DNA from: Glaciimonas sp.
GTDB lineage: Bacteria; Pseudomonadota; Gammaproteobacteria; Burkholderiales; Burkholderiaceae_D
Assembly: GCA_012927585.1 (NCBI GenBank)
Contig: JABBOY010000035.1
Coordinates: 62,001-126,000, forward strand
Length of the DNA: 64,000 bases
Direction of reading: 5' to 3'
Positions 8,466 through 17,788 of the stretch are shown in pieces. The position numbers and the translations under genes are program-made. How positions within the stretch are numbered: the first letter of the stretch is position 1; every line of letters begins with the position of its first letter. Under the pieces are notes generated by a model. It searched no databases, was not told where the DNA came from, and saw nothing but the letters and a program-made list of their open reading frames with translations.

Positions 8466-8490
8466 AATAATATCATGTTGTGATATTATT
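8466..8490. promoter_or_regulatory. Palindromic operator candidate 2, upstream of marR
   Basis: Perfect 10-base arms, AATAATATCA and TGATATTATT, with a 5-base spacer, lie 64 bases before the marR start. The inner half-sites equal those at 8243-8265. Autoregulation by the MarR protein is inferred from position. Confidence 0.55.
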
Positions 8491-8553
8491 TTCAGAGTTC
8501 TCTCACCAGGCTTAATCGCCCATAGCTCCATGTAATGCAGGAGTCGAAGCAAT

Positions 8554-9051
8554 GTGCCAACCAGAACTTCCGGGGTTATGATCGTCTCTGACTTCATTCA
8601 CTATTTCCAATGCGTAATGACCAATTCCCTACCTACTGACGCTCTTTCCAAACTGGATTACGAATTACTGGCGGATTTTCGGTATCAACTCCGACGATTT
8701 CTACGCTTCAGCGAAGAGATTTCGCAAACCCACGGAATCACCCCACTCCAGTATTTGCTGTTATTGCAAGTCAAGGGTTATCCGGGACGAGAGTGGGCAA
8801 CCATTGCCGAGTTGGCCGAGCGCTTGCAATCGCATCATCACGGGGTCGTCGCACTGGCGTCGCGTTGCGAAAAAGCGGCACTGGTAGCGCGCCGTCCGGG
8901 CCGTGACGATAGGCGCTGCGTCGAGGTCTATCTACTGCCAAAGGGTGAAGAACTATTGCGGCAACTGGCCTTATTGCACCGGGATCAACTGGTGGATCTG
9001 CAGCACATTCTGAAAATTCCGAGCGAGAATATCCTGAAACGATTTAACTAG
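8554..9051 (+). CDS. MarR-family transcriptional regulator
   Basis: A 165-residue winged-helix protein with the MarR core: YQLRRFLRFSEEISQTHGITPLQY in the first helices, an HTH around residues 78-100 (TIAELAERLQSHHHGVVALASRCE) and the wing RRPGRDDRRCVEVYLLPKGE. MarR dimers usually repress until a ligand or oxidant releases them. The GTG at 8554 has AGGAG ten bases upstream; ATGs at 8578 and 8617 are alternatives. A ten-codon frame (8552-8581) with the same AGGAG ends in a TGA overlapping the 8578 ATG. Two matching palindromes upstream are candidate operators, which would link it to the divergent oxidase cluster. Confidence 0.88.
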   Translation: MPTRTSGVMIVSDFIHYFQCVMTNSLPTDALSKLDYELLADFRYQLRRFLRFSEEISQTHGITPLQYLLLLQVKGYPGREWATIAELAERLQSHHHGVVALASRCEKAALVARRPGRDDRRCVEVYLLPKGEELLRQLALLHRDQLVDLQHILKIPSENILKRFN

Positions 9052-9133
9052 AAATCGGTCCGACTGCCGCTGTACCGGACCGATTTTGCAACCGGCCGCA
9101 ATCATTTTATGAGCGCCAATGTTATCGATGCGC

Positions 9134-9162
9134 TTGCGCTTGGGCTTAAACAGGACTATATT
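9134..9162 (+). promoter_or_regulatory. Putative sigma70 promoter of the suf operon
   Basis: TTGCGC (9134-9139) and TATATT (9157-9162) are separated by 17 bases and lie just before the Rrf2-type regulator. The -35 match is weak (3 of 6), as expected for a regulated promoter. No experimental support. Confidence 0.35.
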
Positions 9163-9190
9163 GGTACTCATTGATTTTCAGGAATACATA

Positions 9191-9688
9191 ATGCTACGAA
9201 TGAGCAAAATGGCGGATTACGGCACCTTGATTCTAACTACACTGGTGCATGAACCGGAGCGCATACAAAGCGCTGCAGGCATAGCCGCCATGATTCGGGT
9301 GCCAGTGCCGACTGTCAGCAAGATTCTCAAGATACTGACCCGCGAAGGCTTGGTAGTATCGCTGCGCGGGGCCAGGGGCGGCTATTCGCTTTCTCGCCCA
9401 GCCAGCCGCATCACTCTTTCGCACATCATCAATGCGATGGACGGCCCGATCGGCATGACCGAATGCAGCATCACGCCGGGCTTGTGCTCTCAAGAGTCAG
9501 GTTGTCCAGTTCGCCTCAACTGGCAGCGAGTCAATCGGGTCGTGCTCAATGCGCTGGATCAGATAACGCTGGATCAGATGATCGAACCAGTGATTGAAAC
9601 AGTCAATATCAGTGCGCTGAGAAAGACGCTATTGGTGCCAAAATCAGCACCAGCCAAAAATCACAGAATGAATGGAGAGCAACCATGA
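9191..9688 (+). CDS. Rrf2-family regulator of the SUF operon
   Basis: A 165-residue Rrf2/IscR-type repressor. The winged helix (about residues 1-75; [19 protein letters not shown] is the recognition region) is followed by three cysteines at 92, 99 and 105 ([15 protein letters not shown]), the usual ligands of the sensing [Fe-S] cluster. It matches the subgroup that heads suf operons and adjusts them to iron-sulfur demand. The ATG at 9191 was chosen because AGGA lies nine bases upstream and the family begins [11 protein letters not shown]; an upstream in-frame ATG at 9119 adds 24 atypical residues. Its stop overlaps the sufB start by four bases. Confidence 0.92.
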   Translation: MLRMSKMADYGTLILTTLVHEPERIQSAAGIAAMIRVPVPTVSKILKILTREGLVVSLRGARGGYSLSRPASRITLSHIINAMDGPIGMTECSITPGLCSQESGCPVRLNWQRVNRVVLNALDQITLDQMIEPVIETVNISALRKTLLVPKSAPAKNHRMNGEQP

Positions 9689-11139
9689 CCGAAGCAACCG
9701 CAGCAAGCAGTCTGGAAAAATTAATCAGCAGCGAGTACCAGCACGGTTTCGTGACCGATCTGGAGACTGACAGCGTGCCGCGCGGCTTGACCGAAGACAC
9801 GATTCGCCTGATCTCGGCGCGCAAGAATGAGCCGGAATTCATGCTGGAATGGCGTCTGAAAGCATTCCGGCATTGGCTAACCATGACCGAACCGAGCTGG
9901 TCTACCGCGCGCTATCCTGCCATTGATTATCAGGACATCATCTACTATTCGGCCCCGAAATCCATGCTGGACAGGCCGCAGAGTCTGGCCGACGTCGATC
10001 CAGAATTGCTCAAGACTTACGAAAAGCTGGGAGTGCCGTTGAGGGAGCGCGAAATGCTGGCCGGAGTCGCAGTCGATGCAGTATTTGACAGCATATCGGT
10101 CGGCACCACTTTCAAGGACAAACTGGGCGAGCTCGGCATCATCTTCGGCTCTTTCTCAGATGCGGTGCGCGAGCATCCTGATTTGGTGCAGCAATACTTA
10201 GGTTCAGTGGTGCCATACACCGACAATTATTTTGCGACGCTCAATGCAGCAGTATTTTCCGACGGCTCGTTCTGTTACATCCCGCCCGGTGTGCGCTGCC
10301 CGATGGAATTATCGACCTACTTCCGTATCAATGCCAAGGATACCGGCCAGTTCGAGCGCACGCTGATCATTGCCGATGCGGGCGCATACGTTAGCTATCT
10401 CGAAGGCTGCACCGCGCCGATGCGGGACGAAAACCAGTTGCATGCTGCAGTAGTAGAACTGGTGGCAATGGATAACGCACGCATCAAATACTCGACAGTA
10501 CAAAACTGGTATCCAGGCGACAAGAATGGCAAGGGCGGCATCTATAACTTCGTCACCAAGCGCGGTGACTGCCGCGGCGCAAATTCGCATATCTCCTGGA
10601 CTCAGGTTGAAACCGGTTCAGCAATAACCTGGAAATACCCGAGTTGCATTCTGCGCGGCGATAATTCAATCGGCGAATTTTATTCGGTAGCGCTGACCAA
10701 TAATTATCAGCAAGCCGACACCGGTTCCAAAATGATTCATATCGGCCGCAATACACACAGCACAATCATTTCCAAAGGAATTTCAGCCGGACGCGGACAA
10801 AACGCGTATCGCGGGCTGGTGAAAATCCTGAAATCGGCCGAAGGCGCGCGCAATTATACCCAGTGCGATTCACTGCTGCTAGGCGACAAATGCGGCGCGC
10901 ACACCTTCCCGTACATCGAGGTCAAGAATCCGACAGCACGGGTCGAACACGAAGCCTCCACCTCGCGCATCGGGGAAGACCAGCTATTTTATTGCAAGCA
11001 ACGCGGCATTTCGGCCGAAGACGCAGTGTCGATGATCGTCAACGGCTTTTGCAAGGAAGTGTTCAAAGAGCTTCCGATGGAATTCGCAGTGGAAGCACAA
11101 AAATTGATGAGCGTAAGCCTTGAAGGCTGTGTCGGTTAA
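9685..11139 (+). CDS. sufB: SufB, Fe-S scaffold subunit
   Basis: A 484-residue scaffold subunit that assembles iron-sulfur clusters with SufC and SufD in the cytoplasm. The family landmarks are present: the N-terminal region with [15 protein letters not shown], the [23 protein letters not shown] core, LEGCTAP, and the closing GHAE-type region [20 protein letters not shown] followed by RGIS. Length is normal. ATGA overlap with the regulator indicates coupled translation, and sufC follows after 24 bases. Confidence 0.98.
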   Translation: MTEATAASSLEKLISSEYQHGFVTDLETDSVPRGLTEDTIRLISARKNEPEFMLEWRLKAFRHWLTMTEPSWSTARYPAIDYQDIIYYSAPKSMLDRPQSLADVDPELLKTYEKLGVPLREREMLAGVAVDAVFDSISVGTTFKDKLGELGIIFGSFSDAVREHPDLVQQYLGSVVPYTDNYFATLNAAVFSDGSFCYIPPGVRCPMELSTYFRINAKDTGQFERTLIIADAGAYVSYLEGCTAPMRDENQLHAAVVELVAMDNARIKYSTVQNWYPGDKNGKGGIYNFVTKRGDCRGANSHISWTQVETGSAITWKYPSCILRGDNSIGEFYSVALTNNYQQADTGSKMIHIGRNTHSTIISKGISAGRGQNAYRGLVKILKSAEGARNYTQCDSLLLGDKCGAHTFPYIEVKNPTARVEHEASTSRIGEDQLFYCKQRGISAEDAVSMIVNGFCKEVFKELPMEFAVEAQKLMSVSLEGCVG

Positions 11140-11163
11140 TAAAAATAGTGAAGGAAATACAGC

Positions 11164-11955
11164 ATGTTGGAAATCAAAAATCTGCAAGCAAGCGTTGACA
11201 ACAAGCCGATCCTGCGCGGCCTCAATCTGACCGTAAAAGCCGGGGAAGTGCATGCCATCATGGGGCCGAATGGCTCCGGCAAAAGTACGCTGGCGCAAGT
11301 GTTGGCGGGGCACGACAACTTTAAGGTTACCGGTGGCGAGGTACTCTATCAAGGCCACGATTTGCTGGCGCTGGCACCCGAAGAGCGGGCGCGGGAAGGC
11401 GTCTTCCTGGCGTTCCAGTATCCGGTGGAAATCCCCGGCGTGAGCAATGTCTATTTGCTAAAAGCTGCGCTGAACAATATTCGCAAGCATCGCGGCTTGC
11501 CCGAACTCGACGCGATGGAATTTCTCAGCCTGATCAAGGAGAAAATGGCGCAGATGGATATGAGTAAGGAATTACTGTACCGCTCAGTCAACGAAGGCTT
11601 TTCCGGCGGTGAAAAAAAGCGCAACGAAATCCTGCAAATGGCATTGCTGGAACCGAAACTGGCGATTCTTGACGAGACCGATTCCGGGCTCGACATTGAT
11701 GCGCTGCAAATCGTGGCCCGTGGCATCAATGCCCTGCGCAGCCCGGAGCGCGCGATGATCATGGTGACTCATTACCAACGCTTGCTGGATTACGTGGTGC
11801 CCGACTTTGTGCATGTTTTGTCGCAAGGAATCATCGTCAAGACTGGCGGCAAGGAACTGGCGCTCGAACTGGAACAGCGCGGTTATGGCTGGCTGGAAGA
11901 AGCCGCAACAGCAGCGGTAACGGCAGCCGCATCCGAGAATAGCGCGGTGGCATGA
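11164..11955 (+). CDS. sufC: SufC, ABC-type ATPase of the SUF complex
   Basis: A 263-residue ABC ATPase, soluble and not a transporter, that powers the SufBCD scaffold. Walker [10 protein letters not shown] (residues 34-42), the signature [10 protein letters not shown] and Walker [15 protein letters not shown] are all intact, including the SufC-specific aspartate-threonine variation after Walker B. The C-terminus has a short alanine-rich tail after GYGWLEE. GAAGGAAAT lies just before the start. Its stop overlaps the sufD start by four bases. Confidence 0.98.
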   Translation: MLEIKNLQASVDNKPILRGLNLTVKAGEVHAIMGPNGSGKSTLAQVLAGHDNFKVTGGEVLYQGHDLLALAPEERAREGVFLAFQYPVEIPGVSNVYLLKAALNNIRKHRGLPELDAMEFLSLIKEKMAQMDMSKELLYRSVNEGFSGGEKKRNEILQMALLEPKLAILDETDSGLDIDALQIVARGINALRSPERAMIMVTHYQRLLDYVVPDFVHVLSQGIIVKTGGKELALELEQRGYGWLEEAATAAVTAAASENSAVA

Positions 11956-13307
11956 TGAACAGCCAAGCCAGAGAACACACTCTCGCCGATTTCAAACGTA
12001 TCGCAGCCGTTCTACCGGGCGCACAAACGCCGTGGTTGACGAAAATACGCAGCGCAGCACTGGAGCGTTTTGCGCAAAACGGCTTTCCCACTATCCGCGA
12101 TGAAGAATGGAAATACACCAGTGTCGCTGCCATCGAGAAACATGCCTTCCTGGCATTGCCGAACGGCGGCAAGCACAGTAACGCGACAGCCGCATTGGTA
12201 GAAAGCCTGACACAGAATCTGGTACTAAACGGCACCGGCCACTTGCTGGTTTTTCATAATGGCCGCCATGCCCCTGCCCTGTCGGCGCCGGGCCAACTCC
12301 CTGTTGGCGTGACACTGGGCAGTTTGGCCGATGCGCTGCAGCAAACGCCGGACGTACTTGAACCGTATCTGAGCAATGACGATCGTCAAACCGTATTTGG
12401 CGCGCTTAATACCGCCTTCATGGCCGATGGCGCTTATCTGCATCTGGCACGCGGAGTGGTACTGGAACAGCCGGTGCATCTGCTATTCGTCACAACTGAA
12501 TCAGGCGCTGCAACGCCGTTTTCAACCCACCCGCGCAACCTGTTCGTGGCCGAAGCAGGCGCGCAAGCGACGGTGATCGAGCACTATGCCGGGCCGGATG
12601 GCGTGGTGTATTTCACCAACGCCGTAACGCAAATTTTTACCGCAGAAAATGCTGCAATCGAGCACTACAAATTGCAACAGGAAGCCGCGCAAGCGTTCCA
12701 TGTCGCCGGCATTCACGCCGCGCAACAACGTAACAGCCGATTGGCGTCGCACTCGATCACGCTCGGCGCGGCGCTGGCACGCAACGATATTACGACTGCA
12801 TTCAATGCGCCGGGCAGCGAAGCTACGCTCAACGGCCTGTATCTGGTCGGCGGCCAACAGCATGTGGATAACCACACCCGCATCGATCATCTCGAACCGG
12901 GTTGCACCAGCCATGAATATTATCGCGGCGTGCTCGATGGTCGTGCGCGTGCGGTGTTCAATGGCAAGGTAATCGTCCATCCCGGAGCGCAAAAGACCAA
13001 CGCGCACCAGACCAACCACAATCTGTTGCTGTCCAGAGATGCGGAAATCGATACCAAGCCGCAACTGGAAATCTATGCCGACGACGTCCAATGTACGCAC
13101 GGTGCAACCATTGGCCAGATTGACGAAACCCAGCTTTTTTATTTGCGTTCACGCGGGGTAGAAGAAGCGATGGCAAGAAGCTTGCTGATCCACGCGTTCG
13201 CCCATGACGTGATCGAACGCATCCGGGTCGCATCGCTACGCACCAGGATCGAACAAATCCTGCTCACCCGATTGCCACAGGGTGATCGCATCAAGGAACT
13301 GACATGA
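11952..13307 (+). CDS. sufD: SufD, Fe-S scaffold partner of SufB
   Basis: A 451-residue SufB paralogue that completes the SufBC2D scaffold and is thought to help iron entry. The N-terminal helical part has [14 protein letters not shown], and the beta-helix core runs to the conserved [20 protein letters not shown] and [11 protein letters not shown] at the C-terminus. The invariant histidine-containing segments are visible. It overlaps both neighbours by four bases, so sufCDS are translationally coupled. Confidence 0.97.
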   Translation: MMNSQAREHTLADFKRIAAVLPGAQTPWLTKIRSAALERFAQNGFPTIRDEEWKYTSVAAIEKHAFLALPNGGKHSNATAALVESLTQNLVLNGTGHLLVFHNGRHAPALSAPGQLPVGVTLGSLADALQQTPDVLEPYLSNDDRQTVFGALNTAFMADGAYLHLARGVVLEQPVHLLFVTTESGAATPFSTHPRNLFVAEAGAQATVIEHYAGPDGVVYFTNAVTQIFTAENAAIEHYKLQQEAAQAFHVAGIHAAQQRNSRLASHSITLGAALARNDITTAFNAPGSEATLNGLYLVGGQQHVDNHTRIDHLEPGCTSHEYYRGVLDGRARAVFNGKVIVHPGAQKTNAHQTNHNLLLSRDAEIDTKPQLEIYADDVQCTHGATIGQIDETQLFYLRSRGVEEAMARSLLIHAFAHDVIERIRVASLRTRIEQILLTRLPQGDRIKELT

Positions 13308-14578
13308 AAATGGATACTGAAGTGCTCTCACAGCCAACATCACATCCAGCCATCGCGCAGCGCAGCTTGGCCGACTGGCGCAAGGATTTCCCTATCCTGC
13401 AAAGCACTATAGCCGGCAAGCCGCTGGTCTATCTGGACAATGCCGCCACCACCCAAAAACCGCAATCGGTGATCGATGCCGAATCCGCGTTTTACAGCCG
13501 CAGCAACGCTAACGTGCATCGCGGCGTGCATACCCTGAGCCAGCGCGCCACTGACGACTACGAGGCGGCGCGCGACAAGGTGCGGCGTTTCATCAACGCC
13601 GCCGGCAGCAAGGAAATCGTGTATGTGCGCGGCACCACCGAAGCCATCAATCTGGTGGCGCAAAGCTATGCCCGGCCGCTTTTGACAAAAGACGACAACA
13701 TCATCATCAGCGCGATGGAACACCACTCCAACATCGTACCGTGGCAAATGGTGTGCGCCCAGACCGGCGCGGAACTCCGAGTAGTGCCGGTCAACGATGC
13801 CGGAGAATTCGAGTTCGATGTCTTTGCCAAACTGATAGGGCCCGGCACCAAGCTGGTCGCCGTCACGCATCTGTCGAACGCGCTAGGCAGCATACCGCCG
13901 GTCAAGCGCATCATCGATCTTGCGCATTCTCACGGTGTGCCGGTATTGCTGGACGGTGCGCAAGCGGTGTCGCATATCGGGGTCGATGTGGCGGCGCTGA
14001 ATTGCGATTTTTATGCTTTTTCCGGGCATAAAATTTTCGGGCCGACCGGCATCGGTGCGCTGTACGGTAAAGAAGCATTGCTGGAAGCTATGCCGCCCTA
14101 TCAAGGCGGCGGCGACATGATCCGTTCAGTCACTTTCGGCAAGACCGACTACAACGATCTGCCTTACAAGTTCGAAGCCGGCACGCCTAATATCGCCGGC
14201 GCCATCGGGCTGGGTGCGGCGCTCGATTATGTATCCGCAATCGGCATCGACGCCATTGCGCAGCATGAACACGACTTGCTTGAATACGCAACCGGATTGG
14301 TGTCCAAAATACCGGGGCTGCGCATCATCGGCACCGCACAGCAAAAAGCCAGCATTCTGTCCTTCACGATGGAAGGCATACATCCGCACGACATCGGCAC
14401 CATTCTGGATCACGACGGAGTTGCGATTCGAGCCGGGCACCATTGTGCGATGCCGGTCATGCAGCGTTTCGGCCTTGCCGGCACCGCGCGGGCTTCGTTT
14501 GCGTTCTACAACACGCGCCAGGAAGTCGATGCGTTAGTGGCATCGCTGCACAAAGTACAGGAGATGTTTCAGCCATGA
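13304..14578 (+). CDS. sufS: SufS, group II cysteine desulfurase
   Basis: A 424-residue PLP enzyme that takes sulfur from cysteine, leaving alanine, and passes it as persulfide to SufU or SufE. Schiff-base lysine 243 lies in FSGHKIFGPTG, and the persulfide cysteine 381 in RAGHHCAMPV. VYLDNAATTQKP near residue 43 and HHSNIVPW near 140 are also typical. It starts in an ATGA overlap with sufD and ends in one with sufU. The pairing with SufU rather than SufE is notable outside Firmicutes but common in betaproteobacterial suf operons. Confidence 0.97.
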   Translation: MKMDTEVLSQPTSHPAIAQRSLADWRKDFPILQSTIAGKPLVYLDNAATTQKPQSVIDAESAFYSRSNANVHRGVHTLSQRATDDYEAARDKVRRFINAAGSKEIVYVRGTTEAINLVAQSYARPLLTKDDNIIISAMEHHSNIVPWQMVCAQTGAELRVVPVNDAGEFEFDVFAKLIGPGTKLVAVTHLSNALGSIPPVKRIIDLAHSHGVPVLLDGAQAVSHIGVDVAALNCDFYAFSGHKIFGPTGIGALYGKEALLEAMPPYQGGGDMIRSVTFGKTDYNDLPYKFEAGTPNIAGAIGLGAALDYVSAIGIDAIAQHEHDLLEYATGLVSKIPGLRIIGTAQQKASILSFTMEGIHPHDIGTILDHDGVAIRAGHHCAMPVMQRFGLAGTARASFAFYNTRQEVDALVASLHKVQEMFQP

Positions 14579-15021
14579 ACGACCTACGAGAGCTATATCA
14601 GGAAGTGATCTTCGATCACTATCGCAAGCCGCGCAACTGTCATGTATTGGACTGCGCCAATCACCAGGCTGACGGCTACAACCCGTTGTGCGGCGATCAG
14701 GTGACGGTCTATCTGAAAGTGGAAAACGGCGTGATTGAAGACCTCAGCTTCAAAGGCACCGGCTGCGCGATTTCGACCGCCTCCGCATCCCTGATGACGG
14801 AAGCATTGAAGGGCAAAAAAATCGCCGAAGTCGAGCACCTGTTTAACGATTTTCACCAAATGGTCACAGCATCCGAGTCGGTGCCGCGCCCTGATCTGGG
14901 CAAGCTCGAAGCGCTGGCTGGCGTGCATGAATTTCCAGCCCGGGTGAAATGTGCAACGCTGGCCTGGCACACATTGCAAGCCGCACTCAAAAATCAAGCA
15001 ATACCAGCAAAAACGGAGTAA
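14575..15021 (+). CDS. sufU: SufU, zinc-dependent sulfur acceptor/scaffold
   Basis: A 148-residue IscU-fold protein. SufU accepts the persulfide from SufS through a zinc-centre cysteine. The ligands are visible: Cys39 and Asp41 (PLCGDQ), Cys64 (GTGCAIS) and Cys126 (RVKCATLAW), and the segment between residues 80 and 115 has the extra SufU loop. The true start is the ATG at 14575, overlapping the sufS stop; the frame is open 44 codons further upstream, but only as a shadow of sufS. Confidence 0.95.
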   Translation: MNDLRELYQEVIFDHYRKPRNCHVLDCANHQADGYNPLCGDQVTVYLKVENGVIEDLSFKGTGCAISTASASLMTEALKGKKIAEVEHLFNDFHQMVTASESVPRPDLGKLEALAGVHEFPARVKCATLAWHTLQAALKNQAIPAKTE

Positions 15022-15025
15022 GAAA

Positions 15026-15382
15026 ATGAATCCCGACACATCATTCCTGGCAGCGGACAACGACCCCAATCTTGCAAGCGATGCACTAAGAGAAAATCTG
15101 ATCGCCATGCTGCGCACTATTTACGACCCCGAAATCCCCGTCAATATTTACGACCTGGGACTGATATACAACATCGATATCGCGCCCGATGGTGAAGTTG
15201 AAATCGAAATGACACTCACCGCGCCAGCCTGTCCGGTAGCCGGCACCTTCCCTGCCACCGTCGAAGAGCGCCTGTCCGAAGTACCGGGCGTAAACGGCGT
15301 ACACGTGGAACTGGTGTGGGAACCAGCCTGGAACAAGGATTCGATGAGCGACGAAGTGAAGCTCGAACTGGGCTTGCTTTAA
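15026..15382 (+). CDS. sufT: SufT, MIP18-like Fe-S maturation factor
   Basis: A 118-residue MIP18/DUF59 protein. SufT helps mature iron-sulfur proteins when demand is high. YDPEIPVNIYDLGLIY (residues 33-48) and the TAPACPVAG motif with Cys69 are the family hallmarks, and a short unique N-terminus precedes them. It starts 4 bases after sufU with a GGAG nearby. Confidence 0.95.
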   Translation: MNPDTSFLAADNDPNLASDALRENLIAMLRTIYDPEIPVNIYDLGLIYNIDIAPDGEVEIEMTLTAPACPVAGTFPATVEERLSEVPGVNGVHVELVWEPAWNKDSMSDEVKLELGLL

Positions 15383-15386
15383 CCGT

Positions 15387-15444
15387 GAGTAGTGCAGGCC
15401 TCTGTGCCTGCAACCCGATGCAGGCACGGTGGCCAGCACTACTC
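15387..15444. repeat. Long imperfect palindrome (REP-like hairpin) between sufT and the ferredoxin gene
   Basis: Nested arms pair GAGTAGTGC with GCACTACTC, then GGCC with GGCC, then GTGCCTGCA with TGCAGGCAC around a six-base loop. No T-run follows, so this is not a standard intrinsic terminator. It may stabilise the upstream suf mRNA or be a REP-type element. Confidence 0.65.
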
Positions 15445-15464
15445 ATCACACAAAAGGAGTTTGC

Positions 15465-15785
15465 ATGTCGAACTGGTTTGATGTCGCACCCGCAAGCGAA
15501 TTCCCGGCGGGAGACTGGCGTTCAATCGATCTGGATGGAACCCAGGTTGCCGTATTCAACTTGGGCGGCGCATATTACGCGATCGAAGATGTCTGCACCC
15601 ACGACGGCGGCATCCTGACCGGCGGCACTGTGGAAGGTGAGGAAATTGTCTGCCCCCGTCACGGGGCCCGATTTTCGATCAAAACCGGCAAGGTTTTGTC
15701 GCCACCGGCGTATGAAGATGTCAGCCGATTTCCAGTGCAAGTAGAGTCTGGCATAGTGCAAGTACGGGATATACGCTGGGATTGA
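15465..15785 (+). CDS. Rieske-type [2Fe-2S] ferredoxin of the SUF operon
   Basis: A 106-residue soluble Rieske protein of the biphenyl-dioxygenase-ferredoxin type. The ligands Cys44/His46 (VCTHDGG) and Cys63/His66 (CPRHGARF) are in canonical spacing. Its place as last gene of the suf operon suggests an electron donor in cluster assembly, which is inference. The ATG at 15465 has AAAGGAG upstream; an earlier in-frame ATG is not supported. A strong hairpin lies between it and sufT. Confidence 0.93.
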   Translation: MSNWFDVAPASEFPAGDWRSIDLDGTQVAVFNLGGAYYAIEDVCTHDGGILTGGTVEGEEIVCPRHGARFSIKTGKVLSPPAYEDVSRFPVQVESGIVQVRDIRWD

Positions 15786-15830
15786 TGCGCTTATTTTCGA
15801 GTAGGAACCGCGTTAATAACCAAATTCCCG

Positions 15831-15911
15831 GATATTTAATATACACGGCCATGTATTTTTATATGCCGCAATTAAAATATGCGGTAATGGCATTCTTTTT
15901 AAGCATACTCC
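15831..15911 (+). repeat. A+T-rich dispersed intergenic repeat, copy B (best copy)
   Basis: It runs from GATATTTAATATAC to CATACTCC and contains ATATGCCGCA...TATGCGGTAATGGCAT, which can fold as a hairpin. It lies between the converging ends of the suf operon and the FmdE-like gene. The same blocks recur in the other six copies. Confidence 0.7.
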
Positions 15912-15976
15912 GACCTAAAAATACACAAACCGCACTACTTTGCTTTTGTTTGGTACGCCGGCTAACAGTTGCACTG

Positions 15977-16588
15977 CTATTCAACGGCAGCGCTAAACGT
16001 CACCAGCCGAGGATCGTCGATCATTTCCAGGATATGCCGCACCCGTTCTTGCCACAGGTTTGCAAATTCGCGCTGCTCCTGCTCTTCGGCTGCGCCACCT
16101 AGCACCTTTTGCATCAGCCGCATTACCGCAGGGTTTGATGCGACGATGTCGGAGTGATAACTGACCACAACGCTGGCGCCGGTATCGGTTCTCTGAAATC
16201 GTATTTCGCCGTCCAGTGCAACATCGAAAAAGAGCAGATCGCGGCGGTCGAATCGTCCTGCAATACCTTTAAAGCCACTATCGCTGGCAGCTCCGGTAAT
16301 CAGACTAACTACATTCGCCATCACGCCCGTCACGCCGCTCTGGAGCGCGTTGCGGAAATCAACCCGGATGCCGCCGCGTTGCGGCAGGTCGTTGCCATAC
16401 AAGCTGGTCAATCCTTTTAACGTCATCAAATAAGCGCCCGCCACCGTCGGGCAGGAATGACCGGCCAACTTGACCGCATCGGCGTAGGAATATGCGATCA
16501 CGCCGCCTTCGACCGCCCCGAGAAATTCGGCCAGCGGATCGTATACGGTGATTTTTCTGACTTCATCAAAAAAGGCTGGATAGTGCAT
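15977..16588 (-). CDS. FmdE-like protein
   Basis: A 203-residue soluble protein. DAVKLAGHSCPTVAGAYLM (His44, Cys46) and the later GVTGVMANVVSLITGAA block match the FmdE family, named from methanogen formylmethanofuran dehydrogenase operons and thought to bind metal. The function in bacteria is unknown to me. The ATG at 16586-16588 has a CAGGAG site; a 7-codon longer start is less likely. It follows the chemoreceptor gene in the same direction. An inverted repeat CATGCAT-N7-ATGCATG (16614-16634) lies upstream and could be an operator. Confidence 0.72.
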   Translation of the reverse strand: MHYPAFFDEVRKITVYDPLAEFLGAVEGGVIAYSYADAVKLAGHSCPTVAGAYLMTLKGLTSLYGNDLPQRGGIRVDFRNALQSGVTGVMANVVSLITGAASDSGFKGIAGRFDRRDLLFFDVALDGEIRFQRTDTGASVVVSYHSDIVASNPAVMRLMQKVLGGAAEEQEQREFANLWQERVRHILEMIDDPRLVTFSAAVE

Positions 16589-16645
16589 GGATAGCTCCTG
16601 AATATGCAATTTTCATGCATCTTGAAAATGCATGATCAACACTTG

Positions 16646-17788
16646 TCACGCAACACGATGCAAACGCGCCGGCGGCTGAGTTGAATGGTGTAGCACAGAG
16701 CGCGCCGATGCTGTACTGATACTGACTTGCAACGCCGGACTGCGCTGGGCGATCATCTGCTCCAAACCGGACATCACCGCCAGATTAGCGCTTTCCATCG
16801 CGGCCAGCGCCTCCAGAGCTTGCGCAAAGTCGCCGGCATAATAGCAAGTCACAGCGTGCAGCGCCTGCTCATGGACGGCCTTGTGCGACGCCTCAATTTG
16901 GCGGTAGCCGGCAAGTTTGGAAAACTGCGACTTGCCTTCTCCAGAGTAATACCAAGTACCGAGGCGACACTCGGTATGATCCGGCAAATCTTCCGGCGCT
17001 ATTTGCGACAAGCCCATGAAAACCTTATAGACTTCTAGCTTAATGGTCAGTTCTTCAATGTTGGCTAATTCGATATTGCTCAGTACGGCCGAGGATTCAA
17101 TTGCGATTTCCATCTTGTGCGATAGTTCCAGCAGGCGCTGCATGCCATGCATTGCGGCTTCGCTTTCACTGCTAAAGCGACTGGCGTCCTGAGCGCCGGC
17201 TTCCATCACGGTTTTCGCCGCGCTCGACTCAACTTGAATAGTGCCCACTAGCGTGGAAATTTCCACAGTGGCAGTGGTGGTGCGGCCCGCCAGCTTGCGC
17301 ACTTCGTCGGCCACGACCGCAAAACCCCTACCGTGCTCGCCTGCCCGCGCCGCTTCAATAGCAGCGTTGATTGCCAGTAGGTTGGTCTGGGCTGCGATTT
17401 CACGGATAGTCTGGACAATGCCGCTGATTTGCCCGGCGCGCAAATTCAAGCCGTCCACATTGACTGATGCATCGTTGATGCGGTCAAACATTTGGGATAA
17501 ATTTCCGGAAATTTTTTGCAATGCTTGGCGATTCGCATCCGACTCCGACTCTGCTTGCAAGGCCGATTGTTTTTCTTGGTTCAAGGTCAATGCCAAGCCT
17601 TGGAACGATTGGCGAATCCCCTGTAGCGATACGCCAAAATTCGATAAGCTGGAAAATACACCCTCCGCCACGTTTTGCAGGACTTGGGCTTGTTCCAGTT
17701 GCGTGTGCAGCTGTTGGTTTTGCGCAAGCAATGTTTTGTTTTGCAACAACGCATCCGACAATGCGCGCTTTATTTTTCCGTTAAACAT
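16646..17788 (-). CDS. Soluble methyl-accepting chemotaxis protein with CZB-like domain
   Basis: A 380-residue cytoplasmic chemoreceptor with no membrane helix. An N-terminal coiled coil (about 8-110) leads into the signalling hairpin tip ([24 protein letters not shown] and [14 protein letters not shown]), followed by a C-terminal CZB-type zinc domain (about residues 240-330). CZB domains bind zinc with three His and one Cys. Here CRLGTWYY and ASHKAVHEQ are present, but the first His position is Glu ([11 protein letters not shown]). A short unrelated tail follows. The ATG at 17788 has AAGG upstream. Confidence 0.88.
   Translation of the reverse strand: MFNGKIKRALSDALLQNKTLLAQNQQLHTQLEQAQVLQNVAEGVFSSLSNFGVSLQGIRQSFQGLALTLNQEKQSALQAESESDANRQALQKISGNLSQMFDRINDASVNVDGLNLRAGQISGIVQTIREIAAQTNLLAINAAIEAARAGEHGRGFAVVADEVRKLAGRTTTATVEISTLVGTIQVESSAAKTVMEAGAQDASRFSSESEAAMHGMQRLLELSHKMEIAIESSAVLSNIELANIEELTIKLEVYKVFMGLSQIAPEDLPDHTECRLGTWYYSGEGKSQFSKLAGYRQIEASHKAVHEQALHAVTCYYAGDFAQALEALAAMESANLAVMSGLEQMIAQRSPALQVSISTASARSVLHHSTQPPARLHRVA

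Larger units (their letters stand above)
8100..8553. other. Divergent control region between oxidase cluster and marR
   Basis: No gene is supported in these 454 bases; two overlapping small frames in opposite directions have no ribosome site and no family character. The region holds an FNR/Anr-like box (8218-8231) and two related palindromes of the form TATCA-N5-TGATA (8243-8265 and 8466-8490). They sit at opposite ends of the gap between the minus-strand oxidase cluster and the plus-strand marR gene. Confidence 0.6.

Noticed and set aside
8291-8483. Two overlapping small frames (61 codons minus, 60 codons plus) upstream of marR
   Set aside because: No ribosome site, no family character, and they overlap each other in a region with operators.
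15387-15444. Intrinsic terminator after sufT
   Set aside because: The hairpin is strong but is not followed by a T-run in either direction.
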